From Candidatus Poseidoniaceae archaeon (lineage in GTDB: Archaea > Thermoplasmatota > Poseidoniia > Poseidoniales > Poseidoniaceae): 5,026 nucleotides of DNA. Both the position numbers and the translations under genes were made by a program. A model generated the notes under the pieces. That model was not told where the DNA came from and searched no databases. It saw only the letters and a program-made list of their open reading frames with translations. The DNA lies in contig DUJJ01000189.1 of assembly GCA_013329865.1 (NCBI GenBank), forward strand, positions 1-5,026, given 5' to 3'. Shown here piece after piece: positions 1 through 5,026 of this stretch; positions within the stretch are counted from its first letter, which is position 1, and the number at the start of each line of letters is the position of its first letter.

Positions 1-1
1 A

Positions 2-709
2 TCTACAATTCTAGAGTTAGGTAGTGGTGAAGGGACAAACCTACTTACACAGCAATACAGTGTTTATTCGGTTGAAGATGATATAGACTGGGTTGGCTAT
101 TGCGCAGAATCGACATACATTCACTGTCCACTGGTAGAGACTTATCACAAGGGCTCAACAGTGAGTTGGTATGATGCAGATATACTAGCAAAAAATTTAC
201 CTGAGGATTACCAGTTAATTTTGGTTGACGGGCCTTCAGGAAAAAGTGGTCGTTTTGGTTTACTTGCTAATATTTCGCTGTTTAGGAATGATGTACCAAT
301 AATAATAGACGATACCATAAGAAGTGAGGAGGCAAATATTGCAAGAGAGTTGGCGTTTTTGTTGAATCGGCCTCTGTATACATTCTGGAATTTTAGTATA
401 ATCACACCTGTAATTCTTAGTAATTTACAAATCGCGAAGATTCAGCATGCAGCATTAAACGTTCTTACCAAAGAAGAGGACAAATACCTCTTGAGCTACT
501 TCTCAAGGTGCGACAGAACAACAGATTTCGGTCTTTCTTATTACGACAATGTAATCGCTGAAGAGCTAAGATTGCAAACCGAATTAATATCCTTGAGGCT
601 TAGCAAGAATAGGTTAGACTCGATAGAAAGATCATATTCCTTAATGCTGGGTAGATTTTTTACTGCCCCCTTTAGGGCCTTTTCATTATTATTCAAGCGC
701 AGGGGTTAG
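2..709 (+). CDS. SAM-dependent methyltransferase-like protein with C-terminal coiled coil (5' partial)
   Basis: The frame is open from base 2 to the TAG at 707-709, giving 235 visible residues; the true start lies before the window. Near the visible N-terminus is LELGSGEGT (residues 4-12), a class I methyltransferase motif I that binds S-adenosylmethionine, followed by SVED (23-26), whose acidic residue suits ribose binding. LILVDGP (72-78) and PIIIDD (99-104) are the later strands of the Rossmann sheet. Residues about 184-208 form a predicted coiled coil (VIAEELRLQTELISLRLSK and on), followed by a hydrophobic, basic tail (209-235, SYSLMLGRFFTAPFRAF, KRRG). Such tails are common on glycan-cluster enzymes and suggest peripheral membrane contact. 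The likely role is methylation of a sugar in the glycan made by the neighbouring glycosyltransferases; substrate and catalysis are not shown by the sequence. It ends one base before the next gene. The fold is well supported, the substrate unknown. Confidence 0.8.
   Translation, partial: STILELGSGEGTNLLTQQYSVYSVEDDIDWVGYCAESTYIHCPLVETYHKGSTVSWYDADILAKNLPEDYQLILVDGPSGKSGRFGLLANISLFRNDVPIIIDDTIRSEEANIARELAFLLNRPLYTFWNFSIITPVILSNLQIAKIQHAALNVLTKEEDKYLLSYFSRCDRTTDFGLSYYDNVIAEELRLQTELISLRLSKNRLDSIERSYSLMLGRFFTAPFRAFSLLFKRRG
701..705 (+). promoter_or_regulatory. Shine-Dalgarno AGGGG for the GT4 at 711
   Basis: AGGGG sits 5 bases before ATG 711 and inside the last codons of the methyltransferase gene (AGG GGT TAG). 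It is AGGAG with one G in place of A, which can still pair with the 16S rRNA tail by a G-U wobble. The position implies translational coupling between the two genes. The spacing is on the short side. Confidence 0.5.
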
Positions 710-710
710 T

Positions 711-2072
711 ATGAGGGTGTTGCAAGTTCTTGCCAATAGTAGCCCCGATGTCAACGGGTATGCTGTAAGAACTCAAATGATTCTCCAAAATCAGCCGCAG
801 GATGTGATTGGCTTAACGTCACCGTGGTATCCTCAGCGTGAAACTATGATCGATAACTTCACAGATAATGGCGTTCGATATCTAAGAACAGTTCATCCAT
901 TACATAATCAGAATAAGCTTTCATTTGGCTTGAAGTTGGTCAAGCGTCAAACAATCAAAGGGAGAAGTAAACAGAAACAAGAGCATAATAGGAATAGCAG
1001 CAGCATATCAGACATTGTTGGCAAGTTGTTCAGGGCGCCGGGATATTTCACAAAGTTGGCTTGGAAAGTTGTGGAAGAAAAAATCCTCATGAGCTATTTT
1101 ATGCAGCGAATTATTGAGGTGGCAAAGCAAGAGAAAGCTGACCTAATTCACGCCCATACACCTTACAGGGTAGGCTTACCCGCCCTCAAAGCTGCGCGTA
1201 AACTAGGCCTTCCCTTTGTCTATGAAATGCGCGGGATGTGGGAAGAGACAGCAGTTGCTAATGGTAGATGGAGAGCAAATGGGCCAGCATATCGTCGGTT
1301 CCAGAGATTCGAGAATAAAGTGTTACGCGCAGCCGATTCGGTAGTATGTATTAGTGAGACTCTGAAGCACGAGGCAATTTCTCGTGGTGTTGATGCAGCA
1401 AGAATCACCGTAGTAACCAATGCTGCACAGATTATTGCTGGAAATGATCTAGAAAAGCATGAAACCTTCGACCAGGTTGTGGCATCGCTTGGAATCGAGC
1501 CGTTAACCAGAGTAATCGGTTACATAGGGTCCCTGCGGGAAATGGAAGGAGTTGACTTGACCGCTGAGGCTGTGGCAGAACTGACGAAGCAGGGTTTCGA
1601 TGTGCGGTTATTGGTATTGAGTGGAACAGCAGGTCAGGAGGAATTACGCAATCTGTGTGGTAGATTAGAATTGGGCGATCGTGCAATAATCACGGGACCG
1701 GTTCCGCACCAATTCGTGTCACAATTTTACGATTTAATCGACATATTTGTTGTGAGTAGGCCAGATACAGCAGTAACTAGATTAGTAACGCCACTAAAAC
1801 CATTTGAGGCAATGGCTATGAAAAGAGCAGTGGTGGTATCAAATCTAGATGCACTGGAGGAAATTATTACCGACAATGAGACTGGATTACTATACCAAGC
1901 AGGCAGTCTGTCGTCTCTGGTTGAAACTATCAAGCGTTTAGTCACTGATGGAAAATTAATGTCGAGTCTTGGTAATAACGCATATGATTGGATAATACAC
2001 AATCGGACATGGGAATTAGTTGTGAAAAATTATTCTGTTGCATATCAGATAGCAATTGAGAACAGGGGATGA
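711..2072 (+). CDS. Glycosyltransferase family 4 (exopolysaccharide/exosortase-associated type)
   Basis: This 453-residue protein has the two-Rossmann (GT-B) layout of GT4 retaining glycosyltransferases, which move a sugar from a nucleotide donor to a lipid-linked glycan at the cytoplasmic membrane face. The N-terminal half begins MRVLQVLANSSPDVNGYAVR, with the Gly-Tyr and Arg loop (16-20), then LIHAHTPYRVG (145-155), YEMRGMWEE (171-179) and the hinge-side VVCISETL (211-218). The C-terminal half has VIGYIGSLREMEGVD (268-282), AIITGPVPH (325-333), TPLKPFEAMAM (360-370) and GLLY (392-395). MRGMWEE, EGVD and TPLKPxEAMA recall the GT4 subtype found in exosortase/PEP-CTERM-linked loci. The first Glu of the classical E-X7-E motif is absent (Leu358 is there); Glu366 is kept. 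A polar, basic insert covers about residues 78-100. ATG 711 is chosen because the next residues are the standard first strand and an SD precedes it. Donor and acceptor are unknown. Confidence 0.92.
   Translation: MRVLQVLANSSPDVNGYAVRTQMILQNQPQDVIGLTSPWYPQRETMIDNFTDNGVRYLRTVHPLHNQNKLSFGLKLVKRQTIKGRSKQKQEHNRNSSSISDIVGKLFRAPGYFTKLAWKVVEEKILMSYFMQRIIEVAKQEKADLIHAHTPYRVGLPALKAARKLGLPFVYEMRGMWEETAVANGRWRANGPAYRRFQRFENKVLRAADSVVCISETLKHEAISRGVDAARITVVTNAAQIIAGNDLEKHETFDQVVASLGIEPLTRVIGYIGSLREMEGVDLTAEAVAELTKQGFDVRLLVLSGTAGQEELRNLCGRLELGDRAIITGPVPHQFVSQFYDLIDIFVVSRPDTAVTRLVTPLKPFEAMAMKRAVVVSNLDALEEIITDNETGLLYQAGSLSSLVETIKRLVTDGKLMSSLGNNAYDWIIHNRTWELVVKNYSVAYQIAIENRG
2064..2069 (+). promoter_or_regulatory. 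Shine-Dalgarno AGGGGA that decides the TTG start at 2077
   Basis: AGGGGA lies in the last codons of the GT4 gene (AGG GGA TGA) with 7 bases between it and TTG 2077, which is ideal spacing. It lies downstream of the longer alternative start, TTG 2056, so it cannot serve that one. It touches the out-of-frame ATG at 2069, which is too close to be driven by it. Confidence 0.6.
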
Positions 2073-2076
2073 AAAT

Positions 2077-3024
2077 TTGCGGGTGCTAGTTACGGGTGGT
2101 GCAGGTTTCATCGGTCGTAGTCTTGTCAAGGAGTTGCTTGCAAATAATTTCACAGTCAGCGTCATTGACACCGTATCAAGCAGCGATAAGAAAGCACAAT
2201 CACTTATCCAATTAGGTGCACACTACTATAACGGCGACATTAGGGATTTGCCATCAATTGAGCAAGCAGGCGAGGGGTGCTCTCACATAGTTCATCTTGC
2301 GGCACAAACCTCTGTCCCCGCTTCGATAGAGAACCCAAAATTGAATGATGAGGTCAATCTTAACGGCACTCTGAACATAATCAAATATTCTAATTCAAAT
2401 AACATAAAAAAAGTAGTATTCGCATCTTCTGCTGCGGTGTATGGTAACTGCGAAGATGTCCCCTTAGTAGAGGAATCCGCCGGTAGTTGCCTTTCACCAT
2501 ATGCCGAATCTAAATTTCAGAATGAGAAGGATTTGCTTTCATTGATTTCCAAAGAGCCCCGAGTCCATATTTTACGATTTTTCAATGTCTATGGACCCGG
2601 ACAGGATACTAATTCCAGTTATGCTGCGGTAATTCCCTCCTTCATTCAGCGAATAATCTCCGGTCAATCACCAACCATTTTCGGGGATGGTAGCCAGAGC
2701 AGAGACTTCATTGCCGTATCAGATGTCGTCGACTTGATAACCCATATTTTATTGAATAGCAATAATACCAAAAATGGTGTCTACAATGTCGCAACCCAAA
2801 CAGAGACCTCGATTAATGAATTACTTAGCCTCATTATAACCTCAATATCACAGACCGATAATGGCATTAAAATTCCTGAAATCAATTATCAGGGAAAACG
2901 CAGTGGTGATATAACCTCATCGTGTGCAGACATATCGAAAGTAGTAAACTCGTTTGGCTGGTCTCCTAAAGTCAGTTTAGCACAAGGCATCAAATCACTA
3001 GTCGAATTCGAGTTGCGGGGTTGA
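2077..3024 (+). CDS. NAD-dependent nucleotide-sugar epimerase/dehydratase (extended SDR, UDP-hexose 4-epimerase-like)
   Basis: From TTG 2077 the protein is 315 residues and starts MRVLVTGGAGFIG, the family's usual opening; the same frame is open back to TTG 2056, but that would add seven unneeded residues and has no SD. Visible in order: nucleotide-binding GGAGFIG (7-13), Asp31 at the end of strand 2 (favours NAD over NADP), GDIRD (53-57), HLAAQ (73-77), SSAAVYG (117-123) with catalytic Ser118, the YxxxK pair Tyr142/Lys146, RFFNVYGPGQ (167-176), GDGSQSRDFI (203-212) and RSGDI (275-279). It most resembles UDP-glucose/UDP-GlcNAc 4-epimerases, which invert C4 through a 4-keto intermediate in the cytoplasm. 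Ser282 aligns with the gate residue Tyr299 of E. coli GalE; a small residue there fits N-acetylated substrates. A dehydratase or a 4-epimerase of UDP-uronic acid remains possible. It probably supplies a donor sugar for the adjacent glycosyltransferases. It follows the GT4 stop by 4 bases. Confidence 0.92.
   Translation: MRVLVTGGAGFIGRSLVKELLANNFTVSVIDTVSSSDKKAQSLIQLGAHYYNGDIRDLPSIEQAGEGCSHIVHLAAQTSVPASIENPKLNDEVNLNGTLNIIKYSNSNNIKKVVFASSAAVYGNCEDVPLVEESAGSCLSPYAESKFQNEKDLLSLISKEPRVHILRFFNVYGPGQDTNSSYAAVIPSFIQRIISGQSPTIFGDGSQSRDFIAVSDVVDLITHILLNSNNTKNGVYNVATQTETSINELLSLIITSISQTDNGIKIPEINYQGKRSGDITSSCADISKVVNSFGWSPKVSLAQGIKSLVEFELRG
3016..3020 (+). promoter_or_regulatory. Shine-Dalgarno-like CGGGG for the GT4 at 3029
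   Basis: CGGGG lies in the last sense codons of the epimerase gene (CGG GGT TGA), 8 bases before ATG 3029. It matches the GGGG core seen before the two preceding genes and suggests coupled translation. It is weaker than AGGGG because the leading A is lost. Confidence 0.4.
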
Positions 3025-3028
3025 ACAG

Positions 3029-4129
3029 ATGAGAATTTTTTGGTTTTCAGCAAACTCATACTCTGATATGTGTTTTACCTCTCAGCGAGAGTTAGCAAAT
3101 GGGCTAACAAACAGTGGGCTCGAGGTTCACTTAATCAACAAGGATTCGTCAATTCCAGATAGCGATACATCTTGGCGCCATGTAGGAATAAAAAGTAGTA
3201 ACATTGCTGGATTGAAAGGCTATTCACTAGCAAAAAATATGGCAAAATGGCTGTCAAGTAATGACCACTCCGAGCCTACAGTTGCAGTGGTCGACTGGCG
3301 ATTAATCACACAATTATATCCTGTATTGTCCAAGAAGAATATACCGTGGATACTACTGGATCGCAGCCCTCCGGCCGATGTCGGTCTACTAGCGAAGTTG
3401 CAATGGTCAGTATGGCGCAGAGCGTGGAGGTTGGTTGCAAAGCATGAGCATTCAAAGGGCGTTGTTGTCTCATCAAAGCATCAACAGTTTGTGCAATCGC
3501 GAGTTACAGTGGATTCAACGAAATTTACCCAATTACCTGCTGGAGTTAACCTTGATACTTTTGCGCCTGCCGCAACGATTAGTGGCCTAAAACTAGTCTA
3601 TCACGGTAGGTTAGACAAGCATCGCGGAATCTTAGCTTTGCCCATGTTGGTCAGAAAATGTCATTCTGCTGGTATTGATGTATCATTGAAATTAATTGGC
3701 GATGGTGACTGTTACACTCAATTATCTGCCATTGCAGCCGATATGAACTCAATATCAGTATATCCACAAATGTCGCAGGACGAAGTTGCGGGACATTTGC
3801 GAGATTCGACGATAGGGTTACTGCCCATGCCTGAACTAGACGTTTGGGCGATTTCTAGCCCACTCAAACGCAGCGAATATTGTGCGAGCGGGTTATTGAT
3901 TTTCGGCATCGATCATGATGGGCATAGATTTGATGACAATAATTACGATTGGATGAAATTAGTTCCCCAATATGACTTTCACGCAGATTGTATCGATTGG
4001 CTCTCAAAACTTGCGCAACCCGAACTCTCTAAACTGTCACAAGAAGCACGTAACTTTGCTGAACAAGAATTAGGCTGGGAACATTCAGTTAAGGCACTTG
4101 TAGAGTGTATTCAATCACTCAATGATTGA
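3029..4129 (+). CDS. Glycosyltransferase family 4-like protein
   Basis: This 366-residue protein fits the GT-B, GT4-type fold but is more divergent than its neighbours. The N-terminal domain starts MRIFWFSANSYSDMCFTSQRELANGL and contains VAVVDWR (85-91), IPWILLDRSP (105-114) and GVVVSSK (144-150). The interdomain strand has LPAGVNLDTFAP (169-180), the usual 'PxGVDxxxF' element. The donor-binding half has LVYHGRLDKHRG (189-200), with Lys197/Arg199 as candidate phosphate contacts, LKLIGDGD (220-227), and SPLKRSEYCASG (277-288), where Glu283 is the second Glu of E-X7-E. The first Glu is missing (Ile275 is there). The role would be adding one sugar to a membrane-linked glycan; donor and linkage cannot be read from sequence. 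ATG 3029 follows the epimerase stop by 4 bases. Its last 19 bases overlap the convergent gene. It has no signal peptide or membrane segment, so it is cytosolic or peripheral. Confidence 0.87.
   Translation: MRIFWFSANSYSDMCFTSQRELANGLTNSGLEVHLINKDSSIPDSDTSWRHVGIKSSNIAGLKGYSLAKNMAKWLSSNDHSEPTVAVVDWRLITQLYPVLSKKNIPWILLDRSPPADVGLLAKLQWSVWRRAWRLVAKHEHSKGVVVSSKHQQFVQSRVTVDSTKFTQLPAGVNLDTFAPAATISGLKLVYHGRLDKHRGILALPMLVRKCHSAGIDVSLKLIGDGDCYTQLSAIAADMNSISVYPQMSQDEVAGHLRDSTIGLLPMPELDVWAISSPLKRSEYCASGLLIFGIDHDGHRFDDNNYDWMKLVPQYDFHADCIDWLSKLAQPELSKLSQEARNFAEQELGWEHSVKALVECIQSLND
4111..4129. repeat. Inverted repeat forming the tail-to-tail overlap of two convergent genes
   Basis: TCAATCA (4111-4117) and TGATTGA (4123-4129) are perfect 7-base inverted arms around the loop CTCAA. 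The element spans exactly the overlap of the two convergent coding regions, and each outer end is a TGA stop, one per strand. Because it is nearly palindromic, both proteins finish with almost the same residues: QSLND on + and QSLSD on -. The stem is AT-rich and lacks a T-tract, so it is a weak terminator candidate at best. Confidence 0.75.
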
Positions 4130-5025
4130 TATAATTCACGCCATTGTTGGTTGATGCTTACGATGTTGAACTGGTTCGCAACGGCTTTTATATCGTTCTT
4201 GTCACCTGGATTCTTCAAGATTGAAATAACGCTGTTAAACCAATCATCAATATCGCCATACTTTGCTGAGTTTACCAATTTAGGTCTGTCAATTATTTGA
4301 TCGCTGACCAGACAATTCATGCCGAATTGCATGCCTTCTAACATTACCATTGGTTGTCCTTCGAATTGTGAGGGAACGATTAGAATCCCTGATGACTCCA
4401 GTAGTTTCGTTTTTTCTTCCTCCGATAACCATTCATGACATTCAAGACCGTCAATGCTAAACTTGTCTGTTCCAGTCATAATCATCGATATTTCTGAGTC
4501 ATACTCTTGACGTAATTTTTGCAGGAGCTTGGCTGCGAATTCATGACCTTTGACCTTACCATATCTGCCTAACATTGCGATTTGCTTTTCATTACGGATT
4601 GTGTTGGTAAATTTTAGTGACGGGTCAACCGGATTGTTAACAACGGAGCATTGTCCAATTAAATCTGATAATTCATTTTGCCACCCTTTGGTTAGCACGA
4701 CAACTCGACAGTGGCTGAAATTTGTGATGGCTGTAAAACTGTTGGCATTTTTACTATTCTTGTTTCCAAGCCATTGGCTGAATTTCCCACTGTGGATGTG
4801 AACAACGCATGGAATTGTGTAAATTTTGCATAATTTGACATATTGAGCTTTACGTTTCCAAGACCAATCCGCTGCGGTATGGATGTGAACAATATCAGGC
4901 TTCTCTGCGGTAGAAATAAGGCTTCTAAATCTTTTTATCATTTTTTTGTGATGCAAATATTTGCCAATTGGGTTGGCTACCTTGTGGGATTGCCATGTCT
5001 TAGCGGCCCACCCGTCTGGTGGATT
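4111..5025 (-). CDS. Glycosyltransferase family 4 (5' partial)
   Basis: On the - strand the frame is open from the window edge to the TGA at 4113-4111, giving 304 visible residues. A TTG at 4956 is not the start, because coding sequence continues upstream (NPPDGWAAKTWQSHK). Numbering from the visible end: DIVHIHTAADWS (44-55) and CVVHIHSGKFSQWL (73-86) belong to the acceptor domain; VVVLTKGW (108-115) and VVNNPVD (128-134) lead to the hinge. The donor domain has MLGRYGKVKGHE (151-162), with Lys157/Lys159 as phosphate contacts, MIMTGTD (182-187) and VPSQFEGQPMVMLEGM (217-232), a complete E-X7-E motif (Glu222, Glu230). It is a retaining GT4, probably adding a sugar to the same or a related glycan. 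Only about the first 60-70 residues seem to be missing. It faces the four + strand genes, so it belongs to another transcript, and its 3' end overlaps the neighbouring GT4 by 19 bases. Confidence 0.9.
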   Translation of the reverse strand, partial: NPPDGWAAKTWQSHKVANPIGKYLHHKKMIKRFRSLISTAEKPDIVHIHTAADWSWKRKAQYVKLCKIYTIPCVVHIHSGKFSQWLGNKNSKNANSFTAITNFSHCRVVVLTKGWQNELSDLIGQCSVVNNPVDPSLKFTNTIRNEKQIAMLGRYGKVKGHEFAAKLLQKLRQEYDSEISMIMTGTDKFSIDGLECHEWLSEEEKTKLLESSGILIVPSQFEGQPMVMLEGMQFGMNCLVSDQIIDRPKLVNSAKYGDIDDWFNSVISILKNPGDKNDIKAVANQFNIVSINQQWRELYQSLSD

Positions 5026-5026
5026 T

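Noticed and set aside
161..709. GTG 161 as the start of the methyltransferase-like gene
   Set aside because: The same frame is open to base 2 and the upstream part encodes the SAM-binding LELGSGEGT motif, so the GTG is an internal Val codon.
1220..2002. Minus-strand open frames (1220-1420, 1432-1686, 1727-2002) inside the GT4 gene
   Set aside because: They are antisense to a clear GT4 coding region, lack SDs and recognisable motifs, and read as shadows.
2056..2076. TTG 2056 as the epimerase start
   Set aside because: It lies within the GT4 gene, lacks an SD, and adds seven residues before the canonical MRVLVTGGAGFIG opening.
2069..2089. Six-codon frame MKICGC as a small gene or leader peptide
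   Set aside because: Too short and too close to the SD to be supported; better explained as a relic of the original epimerase start.
4111..4135. Intrinsic terminator at the convergent junction
   Set aside because: The 7-base stem is AT-rich and no U-tract follows on either strand; recorded only as an inverted repeat.
4550..4801. Plus-strand open frame of 83 codons opposite the convergent GT4
   Set aside because: It lies antisense to the conserved hinge region of the GT4 and its product shows no domain; its hydrophobic run is what antisense of a polar coding stretch gives.
4954..4956. TTG 4956 as the start of the - strand GT4
   Set aside because: The frame continues without a stop to the window edge and the upstream residues look like GT4 sequence; the gene is 5' truncated by the window.
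1..5026. A defence system, CRISPR array, mobile element or RNA gene
   Set aside because: No direct-repeat array, transposase, terminal repeat, tRNA-like or rRNA-like sequence was seen; the window is filled with glycan biosynthesis genes.

Overview
The window is a slice of a surface-polysaccharide (glycan) biosynthesis locus, and almost every base is coding. It holds five genes. Four lie head to tail on the + strand: a methyltransferase-like protein (5' end cut by the window), a GT4 glycosyltransferase, an NAD-dependent nucleotide-sugar epimerase/dehydratase, and a second GT4-like glycosyltransferase. A third GT4 glycosyltransferase lies on the - strand and converges on them; its 5' end is also cut by the window. 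No RNA gene, CRISPR array, insertion sequence or non-coding stretch of any length was seen, and no intergenic gap exceeds 4 bases.

Layout. 2-709 (+): SAM-methyltransferase-like domain with a C-terminal coiled coil and basic tail. 711-2072 (+): GT4. 2077-3024 (+): SDR epimerase, best started at TTG 2077. 3029-4129 (+): GT4-like. 4111-5025 (-): GT4. The + strand genes are 1 to 4 bases apart and each start is preceded by a GGGG-type Shine-Dalgarno sequence inside the end of the previous gene, so they read as one translationally coupled operon. The two convergent genes overlap tail to tail by 19 bases, and this overlap is itself an inverted repeat.

How the genes may work together (inference): the epimerase would supply a UDP-sugar, possibly UDP-GalNAc or UDP-Gal; the three GT4 enzymes would add sugars to a lipid-linked glycan on the cytoplasmic face of the membrane; the methyltransferase-like protein would modify the glycan, perhaps at its end. 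No flippase, polymerase, sortase or export gene is in view, so the type of glycan (O-antigen, capsule, exopolysaccharide, S-layer glycan) cannot be decided.

Organism: a prokaryote with AT-leaning DNA, mixed Arg codons (AGA/AGG and CGN) and frequent ATA. Shine-Dalgarno use and the GT4 subtype at 711-2072, which I associate with bacterial exopolysaccharide/exosortase loci, favour a bacterium, but an archaeon is not excluded. I see no sign of a wholly new system. The most useful observations are the start-site lesion of the epimerase, the palindromic gene overlap, the repeated Arg-Gly-stop endings, and the coiled-coil tail on the methyltransferase.
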